Shown here: positions 53,374 through 61,424 of the stretch, piece after piece
Position numbering within the stretch: the stretch's first letter is position 1
How the letters are laid out: each line of letters opens with the position of its first letter
Source of the DNA: an uncultured Oscillospiraceae bacterium
GTDB taxonomy: Bacteria > Bacillota > Clostridia > Oscillospirales > Ruminococcaceae
Direction of reading: 5' to 3'
Length of the DNA stretch: 64,000 nucleotides
Assembly (NCBI GenBank): GCA_934481385.1
Contig: CAKSPD010000001.1
Span: forward strand, 62,001-126,000
The notes under the pieces: generated by a model
Told to the model about the DNA's origin: nothing
The model's database searches: none
What the model saw: the letters and a program-made list of their open reading frames with translations, nothing else
Position numbers and translations under genes: made by a program

Positions 53374-54353
53374 GAAAGGTTGTGCGGTAATCCTTTTTTC
53401 TGTTTCTGTTTCTGTGAACGTATGTCACGTCCTGCGAACTGCATACAGGTATACATAGTACTTAAACGTGAACTGACTCTGCCCGAATATCTTATTTCAA
53501 TTGGTTTCATTTCCAGATTTGTGCTTATTATGGTTGATTTTGACATATTAAGACGTGTATTTATTATATTATAGATTATTGAATTATAGAAAGGTGTTTC
53601 AAATTCTGCTCCCAAATCATCTAAAATAAGCAAGTCAACATCATTTACTCTTGAAAGCGTATCAACAGTCTTGTCACGTCCGAACTGTTCAATCTCAATC
53701 TTATGGAATATATTTACAACAGAATCATATATGACGCTGTATCCTTTTTTAATAACTTCATTTGCAATCGCAAGAGAGAGATGTGTTTTTCCAAGACCGG
53801 TATTTCCTATCATAAGAATATTTTCAGAACTTTTTCCGAAATTTTCTGCAAACTGTTTTGAATGTTCAAGAATTTTTTTCATAACTTCATATTCTTCGCC
53901 TGTATAATATTCAAGGCTGAATGTATCAAAGCTTGAAAGTTTGATTTGTGCTGTTTTGTTTATTTCTTCGGCTGAAAGTTTTGCAACAAGTTCCATAAAG
54001 CAATGACAATAACTTCCGTCCTCGGCATATCCTGTATCATTGCAGTCCTTGCAGTGATATTTTATTGTAAGATAATCAGCAGGATAGTTGTAGTTTCTGA
54101 GTGTTGATTTTATAATTCCCTGAATTTCAAAATTATTTTTTCTGAGTTCCAGAATTTTTTTCTGAACATTTTCACCGTTTGATATAATTTTAAATATCTC
54201 ATAGCTTATACCATAAAGATGTGAATTAAGTTCGTTTATTTCAGGAACATTTTTGTTTACTTCTTCAATTCTGCGTTCATTTTCGTTTATAGCATCAAGG
54301 CGGTAATTCTGTATAATTGAAAATGCCTTTTCATAAATTTCGCTTTTATCCAT
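53370..54353 (-). CDS. DnaC/DnaI-like replicative helicase loader ATPase
   Basis: 327 residues. N-terminal helical part with a zinc-type CKDCNDTGYAEDGSYCHC near 104-121, then AAA+ domain: Walker A IGNTGLGKTHLSLAIANEV (near 186), Walker B LLILDDLGAE, sensor 1 IISTNL, arginine finger region RYSGRVSSRL. This matches clostridial DnaC/DnaI loaders. It sits 12 bases after a DnaD-domain gene, and the pair is likely the primosome loader set. Confidence 0.93.
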   Translation of the reverse strand: MDKSEIYEKAFSIIQNYRLDAINENERRIEEVNKNVPEINELNSHLYGISYEIFKIISNGENVQKKILELRKNNFEIQGIIKSTLRNYNYPADYLTIKYHCKDCNDTGYAEDGSYCHCFMELVAKLSAEEINKTAQIKLSSFDTFSLEYYTGEEYEVMKKILEHSKQFAENFGKSSENILMIGNTGLGKTHLSLAIANEVIKKGYSVIYDSVVNIFHKIEIEQFGRDKTVDTLSRVNDVDLLILDDLGAEFETPFYNSIIYNIINTRLNMSKSTIISTNLEMKPIEIRYSGRVSSRLSTMYTCMQFAGRDIRSQKQKQKKGLPHNLS

Positions 54354-54365
54354 TTTGTCCTCCGT

Positions 54366-55385
54366 TTAAAAATTGTTAATAAAAATCTCGTAATCTTCTT
54401 CAAAGTGATCCATATCACAAAAAGCATTTTCGTCAGCTTTTTTCTTTTTCTTCTTACCGAACACATTTTTGAAATCCGAATCGTCTTTTTCAGCTTCTTC
54501 AACAGTAGAGATATTTTTTTCCTTCCATCTTTTAAGAATCGTATCTATGTATTCTATCGGGATTCTTGCATTGTTTCCTGTTTTTTCAACAGCCTTTTCA
54601 TATGCAAGCTGAATAAGCTCATACGGATAATTTTCCGATTTCCAGTTCATAAAATATTTTCTCTGTTTTGTAACAGGGGCTCTCTGCATATCAAACATTC
54701 TTTTTATTCTTATGATAAATGAATTATTTTCAGCATAATCCCTCATATGTTCTATTGCCACTTCTGCAAGCTTGGGAGTATCAATTCCATTTTTTCTGAA
54801 ATCAACCGCAATCGCTTCTATCTCCCATATATACAATCTTTTTACTGAAGAACAGTATTCCAGAATCATAAGTATTACTTCTGCCGGAAGTCCGAGATAC
54901 TGATAAATCCATACAAGCGAACGCTGTGTTGCAAAGTTGAAGTTTTCAAAATATTTCTGTGCTGTGACTAAAAGTTCATTCAGTTTCGGTGTTGCGTTAA
55001 TCATATCAGCTATTTCTGAAGGAGTTATATTCAGTCCTTCACTTGAATTTCTCAAATAAGAATCGTTCTGATTTTCGGGAATATACTCATATTTTTCAGC
55101 AGGCGGAGCTGAAAATATACTGTTTACTTCAGACATTGTGCCGGTTTCATCAGACGGAAGTATATTGTACTGTTGCCAGAACAATAACGAATCACAGACA
55201 ACATCTTCAGAAATATCAAGTGCATTTGCTATTTCAGAAATTTCAAAGGTTTTTCCGTTGTTTCTGAGAAGATAAAGCAGTACCTTAAGCTGAGAACTGT
55301 CTGCAATTTTAAGAAAATTATCTGCAATAATAGTCGGGACTCCAAAAAGATTACCCCATATTCCGCAGTTAAAACCATACCTCAT
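54366..55385 (-). CDS. DnaD-domain replication initiation protein
   Basis: 339 residues. N-terminal winged helix (FLKIADSSQLKVLLYLLRNNGKTFEISEIANAL, about 24-56) and two DnaD-type helical repeats: PSEIADMINATPKLNELLVTAQKYF (about 137-160) and YELIQLAYEKAVEKTGNNARIPIEYIDTILKRWKEK (about 253-290). Lys-rich KKKKKKADE near the end. GGGAGG nine bases before ATG. Works with the downstream loader ATPase. Confidence 0.92.
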   Translation of the reverse strand: MRYGFNCGIWGNLFGVPTIIADNFLKIADSSQLKVLLYLLRNNGKTFEISEIANALDISEDVVCDSLLFWQQYNILPSDETGTMSEVNSIFSAPPAEKYEYIPENQNDSYLRNSSEGLNITPSEIADMINATPKLNELLVTAQKYFENFNFATQRSLVWIYQYLGLPAEVILMILEYCSSVKRLYIWEIEAIAVDFRKNGIDTPKLAEVAIEHMRDYAENNSFIIRIKRMFDMQRAPVTKQRKYFMNWKSENYPYELIQLAYEKAVEKTGNNARIPIEYIDTILKRWKEKNISTVEEAEKDDSDFKNVFGKKKKKKADENAFCDMDHFEEDYEIFINNF

Positions 55386-55421
55386 AAGAACTTGCCTCCC
55401 AAAAAATTTTTCTGTTTTATT

Positions 55422-55450
55422 ATTATAGCATTTCTGAGCGAAAATGTAAA
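55422..55450 (-). promoter_or_regulatory. Sigma-A promoter of the dnaD-dnaI-like operon
   Basis: Minus strand TTTACA (55445-55450), 17 bp ending TGC, TATAAT (55422-55427). Confidence 0.65.
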
Positions 55451-55502
55451 TACGGATATTTTATTTTTTTTGAAAAATGTCACCTATTATTGTAAAATAT
55501 GG

Positions 55503-55531
55503 TTGACATTTCAGGCAAAATATGCTATACT
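55503..55531 (+). promoter_or_regulatory. Sigma-A promoter of bioY
   Basis: TTGACA (55503-55508), 17 bp, TATACT (55526-55531). I see no BirA-type operator (TTGTTAAC palindrome) around it. Confidence 0.8.
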
Positions 55532-55554
55532 CAGTAAAAAAGGAGGTTTTTATT

Positions 55555-56100
55555 ATGGAAAAATCAAAAATTTCAGCAAAAAATATTGCAAAATGCGGAA
55601 TGTGTACAGCTTTAATTGCTGTATGTGCATGGATTCAGATACCTATGACTGTTCCTTTCACACTTCAGACATTCGGTGTATTTGTTGCAATAGGACTTCT
55701 GGGAGGAAAACTCGGAACAATGTCAGTGCTTGCATACGTTCTGTTAGGAGCTTGCGGAGTTCCTGTATTTGCAGGATTTTCAGGCGGACTTGGTGTAATC
55801 GCAGGAACAACGGGAGGATATATAGTCGGATTTATAGCATCAGCACTTATAATGTGGCTGTTTGAAAGACTTCTCGGAAAAAGTTATCCTGTGATGATAA
55901 GTTCAATGATTGCAGGACTTCTTGTCTGCTACATACTTGGAACAGTCTGGTTTATGCTTGTATATTCAAAGAATAACGGCAATGTTGGTCTTATGCAAAC
56001 TCTTTCGTGGTGTGTTATACCTTTTGTAATTCCGGACGCTGTAAAAATTTTCTTTGCTTCAATAATTGTAAAGGCTGTCAGAAAATATGTTAACGCTTAG
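55555..56100 (+). CDS. bioY: Biotin transporter BioY (ECF S component)
   Basis: 181 residues from MEKSKISAKN with AAGGAGG upstream. Six membrane helices. Family marks are WIQIPMTVPFTLQTFGVFVAIGLLGGKLGTMSVLAYVLLGACGVPVFAGFSGG (positions about 26-78) and the C-terminal FVIPDAVKIFFA. Requires the shared EcfAAT energising module, encoded elsewhere. Last 14 bases overlap the DUF1284 gene. Confidence 0.95.
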   Translation: MEKSKISAKNIAKCGMCTALIAVCAWIQIPMTVPFTLQTFGVFVAIGLLGGKLGTMSVLAYVLLGACGVPVFAGFSGGLGVIAGTTGGYIVGFIASALIMWLFERLLGKSYPVMISSMIAGLLVCYILGTVWFMLVYSKNNGNVGLMQTLSWCVIPFVIPDAVKIFFASIIVKAVRKYVNA

Positions 56101-56455
56101 GCCTCATCATCTGCTCTGTACTGAATTTTTTATAGGAAAAGGTTACAGTGATAATTTTACAAAAAATATGTATGATATAATATCAGAACTTGAAAAAAAT
56201 CCTGAAATATTTCTCAGTATAAAATCTGACGCTATATGCTCTGAATGTCCGGAAAACTGTACTTCCGGAAAAGCTTTCAGATATGACAGAAAAGTACTTG
56301 AATACTGCAATTTAAATGAAAATTCCGTATTCAGATATAATGAACTGAAACAGAAAATAAAATCAGAAATCCTTGAAAAAAACATACTCAGAAATATATG
56401 CAGTGACTGTCAGTGGTACAATATATGCAGTAAACTCAAAAACGGTGGAATTTAA
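56087..56455 (+). CDS. DUF1284 protein
   Basis: 122 residues. Opens MLTLRPHHLLCTEFFIGKGYS, where LRPHHLLC is the family hallmark, and contains five further cysteines arranged as CSECPENC (near 45-52) and CSDCQWYNIC (near 106-115). The pattern resembles an iron-sulphur or zinc site. Role unknown. Coupled to bioY by a 14-base overlap; its stop codon lies inside the following terminator stem. Confidence 0.9.
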   Translation: MLTLRPHHLLCTEFFIGKGYSDNFTKNMYDIISELEKNPEIFLSIKSDAICSECPENCTSGKAFRYDRKVLEYCNLNENSVFRYNELKQKIKSEILEKNILRNICSDCQWYNICSKLKNGGI

Positions 56456-56478
56456 ACAATTCCACCGTTTATTTTTTT
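56441..56478. terminator. Terminator after bioY-DUF1284
   Basis: AACGGTGGAATT/AATTCCACCGTT 12-bp stem, 5-base loop, then TTATTTTTTTATT. It lies between convergent genes; an A run on the other side is short, so it mainly serves the plus strand. Confidence 0.9.
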
Positions 56479-57613
56479 ATTTGCAGAGAAGAAAATCCGC
56501 CTGTTTCTGAAGTTCATCAAGAGTTATTTTACCGTTTTTATAAGCTCTCTTAGCCTCTATAAGTGAAAAACAGTTGAGCTGTTCATCTGATATATCGGAT
56601 TCCTTTACCCATTTGCAACCGAATGAAATTGTTTCACCTCTTAAAAGTGCCGGAATTTCAAATCTGTCATTCGGAAAATATGTTTTTCCCTTATATGTCC
56701 AGCCTGCAAAAACATATCCTGATTTTGTAAATTCACATTCAGGAATTGTAATTGTATCTCCATAAGATGCCTTTACTTTTGTCACCTGAGATATTGATGC
56801 GGAAAATTTTATATTATATGAGAACTTTCTCCATATTGCAGTAAAAAATGCTTCTTCATCAGGCATTATATATGTTGCATTTGTGAGATAATCCTTTCCG
56901 TCATTTTCACAGTGCCAGCCGGAAAGTGCATATCCCCTTCTTGAAAATCTTGTATTGTCAGGAAGTTCAAATGACTGTGTTGCAAACTTTTCAAATGAAA
57001 CAGCATTTCCTCCTACAATATCGTCATAATCTCCGGCAGAATAATTTACATTATTCCACGCTCTCCATACCGGATAAAGAACCAAATCAGATGACGGGGC
57101 AATCATCTTCTGACCTTTCTGGAATATGTATTCACCGTCAGTCCAGCCACACTGCTGATAGCCTGCTTTTTCAACAACATCTTTAGGAATAGTTATATAA
57201 CGTCCTGCAACAGATATGACATCATCTTGCGGGTCAAGAAATTCTCCGCCTCCTGCATCATATGTTGTTGTATAGAAATCCTTGTCACCTTTTTTAAACC
57301 ATACAGGAACAAGAACAGTATCCTGTTCAGGCATCTGGAAAGAATCATTTTCCTCATACATAATATGATTGTCATAAGTCCAGCCTGAAAAATAATATCC
57401 GTCCTTTTTGGGTTCTCCTTCCGGAATAAGTATTGATGCACTTCCGACTATTGTCATATCCGGAAAATCATAATCTTCGCATACTGCTCCGTCAAGGTCA
57501 AAACTCAGTGTATATGAAACTTTTTCTTCACCGAATGAGCTTGTCACTGACAGACTGCATACTGAAAGAGTAAGTGCTGTTGCTATTGAAAAGCATTTTG
57601 AAAATAAATTCAT
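56477..57613 (-). CDS. Secreted protein with InlB B-type / Listeria-Bacteroides repeats
   Basis: 378 residues. Signal peptide about 1-29 (SIATALTLSVCSLSVTSSFG). Four copies of the repeat that ends in a G-Y-x-F/L-S/A-G-W-T/H pattern: DGYYFSGWTYDN (near 72), AGYQQCGWTDGE (near 153), RGYALSGWHCEN (near 227) and SGYVFAGWTYKG (near 303), each followed by a FQ/IMP-type edge strand. The C-terminus AKRAYKNGKITLDELQKQADFLLC is a helical segment of the short dockerin-unlike type. No sortase motif. Probably a surface-associated adhesin-like protein. Follows the DUF4250 gene by 11 bases. Confidence 0.85.
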   Translation of the reverse strand: MNLFSKCFSIATALTLSVCSLSVTSSFGEEKVSYTLSFDLDGAVCEDYDFPDMTIVGSASILIPEGEPKKDGYYFSGWTYDNHIMYEENDSFQMPEQDTVLVPVWFKKGDKDFYTTTYDAGGGEFLDPQDDVISVAGRYITIPKDVVEKAGYQQCGWTDGEYIFQKGQKMIAPSSDLVLYPVWRAWNNVNYSAGDYDDIVGGNAVSFEKFATQSFELPDNTRFSRRGYALSGWHCENDGKDYLTNATYIMPDEEAFFTAIWRKFSYNIKFSASISQVTKVKASYGDTITIPECEFTKSGYVFAGWTYKGKTYFPNDRFEIPALLRGETISFGCKWVKESDISDEQLNCFSLIEAKRAYKNGKITLDELQKQADFLLCK

Positions 57614-57624
57614 AAAAATCTCCT

Positions 57625-57801
57625 TATTTAAATCTGTTTAATTTTTCATCATATTTATATCCTATCAATTCAAGTTTACTGATTATATCATTTTCTGAAA
57701 CATCAAGACTTTTACATAAATCATCAAGATTTTTATAATTATCTCTTAGCTGTGTGTTTATATAGCTTAAAAGTATAGCAGGGTCATTTGGAATATTCAT
57801 A
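57625..57801 (-). CDS. Small DUF4250 protein
   Basis: 58 residues: opens MNIPNDPAILLSYINTQLRD, has a DDLCKSLDVSENDII helix-turn-helix-like middle and ends with IGYKYDEKLNRFK. The spacing and the YD-x-x-LN-x-F-K end match DUF4250, a family of tiny clostridial proteins with no known role. AAAGGAAAG lies upstream of the ATG. The AAGGAG for the following B-repeat gene overlaps its stop, so the two are co-transcribed and coupled. Confidence 0.85.
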
Positions 57802-57893
57802 AGGTTAAAACTTTCCTTTCAAAGATATTTCTATAAATCAATGTTACATTATACAACAATATTTGTCAATAATCAGACTGAATTTTTTTTATT

Positions 57894-57908
57894 TATAGTT
57901 ACACTATA
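57894..57908. promoter_or_regulatory. Palindrome in the divergent intergenic region
   Basis: TATAGT-TAC-ACTATA, a perfect 6-bp inverted repeat in the 220-base gap between the divergent DUF4250 and HAD genes. It could be an operator; nothing else supports that. A TATAAT at 57966-57971 before the HAD gene has only a weak -35. Confidence 0.3.
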
Positions 57909-58023
57909 CAAATTATAATACTTTTTTTTGTTACTGTTTACAATGGTTTTTGCTATCTGAATATGATATAATAGTTTTAAATTCCATTTGGGAAAATAAA
58001 ATAATTAAGGGGATATTAAAAAT

Positions 58024-58653
58024 ATGAACGGAATTATTTTTGATTTGGACGGAACTCTGTGGGATTCCTCAAAACAGGTTGCTGTTGCGTGGAACAATGC
58101 TATGAGAGATTATTCCGGCGGAAGAATATCTGTCAATGATGATTTTATGAAAAGCATTATGGGAAAAAATATGGACGAAATCGCACTTATGCTCTTTCAG
58201 AATTATCCCGATTTGGATATTGAGCTTATATACAAAAAGTGCTTTGAGTATGAGGAAGAATATCTGCTTAAATACGGTGCAGAACTCTATCCTGAACTCG
58301 AAAGCACTCTTAAAATTCTTTCAGAAAGTTATAAACTCTCAATTGTAAGCAACTGCCAGAAAGGTTATATTGAAGCTTTTCTCAATCACTATGGCTTTGA
58401 AAAATATTTTTCCGACAGGGAATGTTTCGGAAATACTCTTAAAGAAAAAGATTACAATATAAAGCTCGTTCATGAACGTTCCGGCTGTGAAAAATCAATC
58501 TATGTAGGCGATACCGAATGGGATTACAATTCCGCTACAAAAGCAGGTTTTAAATTCATTCACGCAAGATACGGATTCGGAAAAGTTCCGGAAGATGTTC
58601 CGTATATAAACAGTGTAAATGAACTCCCTGATTTAATCAAAGATTTATATTGA
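58024..58653 (+). CDS. HAD-superfamily phosphatase
   Basis: 209 residues, phosphoglycolate-phosphatase-like with a four-helix cap. Motif [13 protein letters not shown] (nucleophile Asp), motif II SIVSNC near 118, motif [18 protein letters not shown] near 162. Substrate unknown. GGGG site upstream is modest. The 3' end overlaps the convergent dCMP deaminase gene by 17 bases. Confidence 0.92.
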   Translation: MNGIIFDLDGTLWDSSKQVAVAWNNAMRDYSGGRISVNDDFMKSIMGKNMDEIALMLFQNYPDLDIELIYKKCFEYEEEYLLKYGAELYPELESTLKILSESYKLSIVSNCQKGYIEAFLNHYGFEKYFSDRECFGNTLKEKDYNIKLVHERSGCEKSIYVGDTEWDYNSATKAGFKFIHARYGFGKVPEDVPYINSVNELPDLIKDLY

Positions 58654-59119
58654 GAACTTTTCCTGATGAAGCATATTCCGATGTTTCAACTCCGCATTTT
58701 TCAAACATAAGCTTTGATGCCTTTACTCCCTCTGTATCAGCATACTTGTTTTCTGCATAAACAACCCTTTTTATACCGCTTTGTATTATTGCCTTTGCAC
58801 ACTCATTACATGGAAAAAGTGTTACATAAAGAGTCGCATTTTTAAGGCTTGCTGTATTTCTGTTAAGTATAGCATTAAGCTCGGCATGACATACAAAGGG
58901 GTATTTTGTATCAAGGCTTGTTGAACCTGTACGCTCCCATGGCATATCATCATCATTACAGCCTGTCGGCATACCGTTATATCCGACAGCAACTATTTTC
59001 TTTTCTTCGTTCACAATACAAGCTCCCACCTGTGTTGAAGAATCTTTACTTCTCTGGGCTGAAAGTATTGCTATTCCCATAAAATATTCGTCCCATGAAA
59101 TATAGTTTTCTCTTTTCAT
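58637..59119 (-). CDS. dCMP deaminase (ComEB-like)
   Basis: 160 residues, zinc deaminase that supplies dUMP for thymidylate synthesis, so it feeds thyX in this genome. Zn and catalytic residues: [10 protein letters not shown] (His-Ala-Glu) near 84 and [13 protein letters not shown] (PCxxC) near 109. N-terminal [28 protein letters not shown] is typical. CGGAGG nine bases before ATG. Confidence 0.94.
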   Translation of the reverse strand: MKRENYISWDEYFMGIAILSAQRSKDSSTQVGACIVNEEKKIVAVGYNGMPTGCNDDDMPWERTGSTSLDTKYPFVCHAELNAILNRNTASLKNATLYVTLFPCNECAKAIIQSGIKRVVYAENKYADTEGVKASKLMFEKCGVETSEYASSGKVLNINL

Positions 59120-59146
59120 CTCTGAAAACCTCCGTTTTTTTATTTT

Positions 59147-59174
59147 ATTATATCATATTTTTCAGAAAAATCAA
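59147..59174 (-). promoter_or_regulatory. Promoter of the dCMP deaminase gene
   Basis: Minus strand TTGATT (59169-59174), 16 bp ending TGA, TATAAT (59147-59152). Confidence 0.6.
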
Positions 59175-59208
59175 GCGTTGATTAAAAAATAAATTTTTTG
59201 AATTGTTA

Positions 59209-59238
59209 TTGACTTTCTATATTAAATTATGATATAAT
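59209..59238 (+). promoter_or_regulatory. Promoter of tRNA-Gln
   Basis: TTGACT (59209-59214), 18 bp ending TGA, TATAAT (59233-59238). Transcription would begin about 12 bases before the mature tRNA. Confidence 0.75.
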
Positions 59239-59256
59239 ATTATGTAAATTAAATAT

Positions 59257-59329
59257 TGAATCGTAGCCAAGGGGTAAGGCAACGGACTTTGACTCCGTCA
59301 TTCCGCTGGTTCGAATCCAGCCGGTTCAA
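59257..59329 (+). tRNA. tRNA-Gln (anticodon TTG)
   Basis: Full cloverleaf of 73 nt: acceptor TGAATCG/CGGTTCA with one T-G wobble, D arm GCCAAGGGGTAAGGC, anticodon stem ACGGA/TCCGT with loop CTTTGAC (anticodon TTG), T arm CTGG-TTCGAAT-CCAG. Discriminator A. CCA is not encoded. Its 3' end faces the prophage-like region. Confidence 0.95.
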
Positions 59330-59340
59330 CTATATTAAAT

Positions 59341-59388
59341 ACGGTATTCTGTGATTTTTTATTCACAGAATACCGTTTTTTTGTTTTC
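59341..59388 (+). terminator. Terminator after tRNA-Gln
   Basis: ACGGTATTCTGTGA/TCACAGAATACCGT 14-bp perfect stem followed by TTTTTTTG and more T. Very strong. Confidence 0.92.
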
Positions 59389-59443
59389 ATAAATCAGAGC
59401 ATCTTCCGTAAATCCACCACAAAAATTTTTTTATAATGGTTTT

Positions 59444-60106
59444 TCAGTTCATCAACTTGCTCCATGTATTCTCACCAACAATTCCGTCAACCTCAATGCC
59501 TGAATTTTTCTGGAATCTCTTTACAGCATTTTCAGTATCAAGTCCAAATTCTCCGTCAGCTCCATATTTGCCGATGTTATACTCATAAGCCACAAGAGCA
59601 AGCTGAAGAACCTTTACGGCTGTACCAGTATCACCTTTTCTGATTGTGGGAAAAGATATAGATACATCATCAGAGCGGTATTTTGGACGGGCATAGCCGA
59701 AAATCAAGGAGCTGTTACAGCCTATTTCACGTTTACCTACACAGTCATATGGTTCATTGCCTTTGTTACCCTCAATTACAGTTAATATGCCATTGGTATT
59801 TTTGATAACAATTCCAACGTGGTCGGCAGGTCGTGAATCGCCAAGCCTGTCCCAGTCATAGTAAAGTATATCGCCTGACTGAATATTTCTGTCAGTGTGC
59901 CATACACCAAGATTTTTAAACTTTGCAATCTGACTGTTGCAGGACATATCAACGGGAATAATATCAGTGATTTTAAGCTTTTTGGCAAGCCAGGATATAA
60001 AGCAGGCACACCAAGGTATGCAAGAATTATAGCCCATATCTTTACAATATGTTTCATAATCATTTCCAAGTTGTGCTGTTGCGAGTTCAATTATTTTATT
60101 TTTCAT
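59444..60106 (-). CDS. Phage-type endolysin: CHAP/NlpC-like amidase-peptidase plus peptidoglycan-binding domain
   Basis: 220 residues, no signal peptide, as expected for a holin-dependent lysin. Cysteine nucleophile in CIPWCACFISWLAKKL (near 29-44), histidine in DHVGIVIKNTNG (near 98), and EGNKGN follows. A PG_binding_1 domain fills about 150-220 (RKGDTGTAVKVLQLAL, YGADGEFGLDTENAVKRFQ, VDGIVGENTWSKLMN). AGGAGG seven to nine bases before ATG. A terminator hairpin sits just upstream of that site, separating it from the Rha-type gene. Confidence 0.9.
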   Translation of the reverse strand: MKNKIIELATAQLGNDYETYCKDMGYNSCIPWCACFISWLAKKLKITDIIPVDMSCNSQIAKFKNLGVWHTDRNIQSGDILYYDWDRLGDSRPADHVGIVIKNTNGILTVIEGNKGNEPYDCVGKREIGCNSSLIFGYARPKYRSDDVSISFPTIRKGDTGTAVKVLQLALVAYEYNIGKYGADGEFGLDTENAVKRFQKNSGIEVDGIVGENTWSKLMN

Positions 60107-60117
60107 ATTTACCTCCT

Positions 60118-60145
60118 ATAAAAAAGCACTCCCAAAGGAGTGCTT
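60118..60145 (-). terminator. Terminator/attenuator immediately before the endolysin gene
   Basis: Minus strand AGCACTCC-TTTG-GGAGTGCT followed by TTTTTT, directly ahead of the AGGAGG of the endolysin. It ends the Rha transcript, so lysin expression would need read-through or antitermination. Confidence 0.85.
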
Positions 60146-60154
60146 AGTCATTAT

Positions 60155-60877
60155 TTATTTCAGCAGTTCAGAAAATTTTGCTACTGCCTTATCATTGTAT
60201 CTGAATGTATCGACTTCTTTATTGCTGTATGGTGATTTATCTCTGTACCACTCACCGTATTCATCAGTTTTCATACCGTTTTGATTTGCTGTCTTTCCTA
60301 TTTTCTGAGCTGATACACCAAGTATTTCAGCGATTTCACTTGCTGAATAGGTCTTTTGCTCTGATTTTGGAAGGGGTAAAATCTTTTCGCCTGTAAGAAT
60401 TTCTGCTGACTTGGCAACAAGAATATTTTTATACTGCTCTGAAAGAGTTTCAACCTTTGCAAGCTTTAAAAGCTGATTGGACATACGCACACGAGCGTTC
60501 ATTTCCCTGATTTCAAGTGTTTTGGTTTTGTCAACAGTCTGCAACGGTTTGTTTTCTTTGATATGATTCTCCATAGCATGAAAGGCATTGATATAAAGTG
60601 CTGTAAATGCAACACCTTTCTGTCCGGTGAGCTTGTTGGCTATCATTTCACAGCCTTTTCTTGTGCAGAGGTAGCAGGGCAATGTTCTGCCTGTAGAGTC
60701 TGTGTAGGTACTTTCGATAAAGAAGTCACTAAGCTCAAATTTGAGCTCAGTAAGATAATCGCAGTATTTAGCAATATCTCTGATAAGATTTTTATGTTCC
60801 TTTCCAACAGCCTCAGCAACCTGTCTGCTGTCAACAGCTTCAATGCCGTTAAAGTTCAGTGGTGTAAGTTCATTCAT
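60155..60877 (-). CDS. Rha-family phage regulator
   Basis: 240 residues. N-terminal Rha domain: VDSRQVAEAVGKEHKNLIRDI, then LSDFFIESTYTDSTGRTLPCYLCTRKGCEMIANKLTGQKGVAFTALYINAFHAME (positions about 49-103). C-terminal ORF6C/KilA-C-like DNA-binding part: YSASEIAEILGVSAQKIGKTANQNGMKT (about 181-208). Such proteins act as phage regulators or antirepressors. Overlaps the upstream 78-residue gene by 4 bases. Confidence 0.92.
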   Translation of the reverse strand: MNELTPLNFNGIEAVDSRQVAEAVGKEHKNLIRDIAKYCDYLTELKFELSDFFIESTYTDSTGRTLPCYLCTRKGCEMIANKLTGQKGVAFTALYINAFHAMENHIKENKPLQTVDKTKTLEIREMNARVRMSNQLLKLAKVETLSEQYKNILVAKSAEILTGEKILPLPKSEQKTYSASEIAEILGVSAQKIGKTANQNGMKTDEYGEWYRDKSPYSNKEVDTFRYNDKAVAKFSELLK

Positions 60878-61107
60878 TTCTGTCCACCTCCTGTAAGAAG
60901 TTCAACAGCGGTATAAAATCCAGCCTTGAAAGCTTCTGCTTCAACAGCAACTTCATATGCACCGAACATAGTGTAAATTTCGTTTTCTTCGCTTGCTGTT
61001 TTGCCTGCTGTAACTGTGTCATAAAGCTGGCTAAAGTATGCCTGTGGTTCTTCTGCAAGTCTTTTGCTTACGAAATCATCAAATAAGATTTCTAAGGTTT
61101 TGTTCAT
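60874..61107 (-). CDS. Small phage protein of the LEILFDDFV type (full-length copy)
   Basis: About 77 residues from MNKTLEILFDDFV at 61107 with AAAGGAG upstream. The family was not recognised; helical, acidic, ending EAFKAGFYTAVELLTGGGQK. Small clostridial phage proteins ending in a similar F-x-x-GF helix exist, but I cannot assign a number with confidence. It couples to the Rha gene (4-base overlap). A 14-residue relative of its N-terminus occurs about 420 bases upstream. Confidence 0.75.
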   Translation of the reverse strand: MNKTLEILFDDFVSKRLAEEPQAYFSQLYDTVTAGKTASEENEIYTMFGAYEVAVEAEAFKAGFYTAVELLTGGGQK

Positions 61108-61132
61108 GAAATAAAAAACTCCTTTCAAATAC

Positions 61133-61161
61133 TTGACAAGAGTCTCTATCTGTGGTACAAT
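61133..61161 (+). promoter_or_regulatory. Promoter of small RNA 1
   Basis: TTGACA (61133-61138), 17 bp ending TGTGG, TACAAT (61156-61161), on the strand opposite to the surrounding genes. Confidence 0.78.
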
Positions 61162-61167
61162 ATATTT

Positions 61168-61236
61168 GATAGAGAAATCTGTCGTGGTTTAAGTAGTCGT
61201 TAACTCTGTGGTGGGGAGAACGGCTACTTTTTCTTT
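61168..61236 (+). ncRNA. Candidate antisense small RNA 1
   Basis: About 69 nt from the consensus promoter to a T run. The 5' hairpin is GATAGA-GAAA-TCTGTC. The 3' terminator hairpin is AGTAGTCGTT/AACGGCTACT (61192-61201 with 61219-61228) with a loop carrying CTCTGTGGTGGGGAG, then TTTTTCTTTT. No start codon with a reasonable frame. It lies between the RHH-1 stop and the LEILFDDFV gene, antisense to their shared message, and overlaps the last codons of RHH-1. Confidence 0.7.
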
Positions 61237-61406
61237 TGTGTTTCGGCATACACCAAGTCAATCCCATGGCGAATAACATCACTTCGAGTTGTACTATTAA
61301 TTTCAGCACATTTATCAAGTGTATTAAGTGTTGATTTATCAAGTCTGATTTGTATTCGTGTGTCTTTTGGATTGTCTTTTAAAGGTCTGCCTGTTTTTGG
61401 TGACAT
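61224..61406 (-). CDS. Ribbon-helix-helix DNA-binding protein 1
   Basis: 60 residues from MSPKTGRPLKDNPKD at 61406; the longer reading runs through the promoter. The RHH fold is plain: strand TRIQIRLDKSTLNTLDKCAEI, then NSTTRSDVIRHGIDLVYAE. GAGG upstream of ATG. Its promoter overlaps an 11-bp direct repeat that is its likely operator. Related to RHH-2 (both start MSPK-x-GRP), but the operator sequence is entirely different. Confidence 0.88.
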   Translation of the reverse strand: MSPKTGRPLKDNPKDTRIQIRLDKSTLNTLDKCAEINSTTRSDVIRHGIDLVYAETQKKK

Positions 61407-61424
61407 TCTTTTCGCCTCACTTTC

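Noticed and set aside
55386-55554. BirA operator at bioY
   Set aside because: No TTGTTAAC-type palindrome is present around the promoter.
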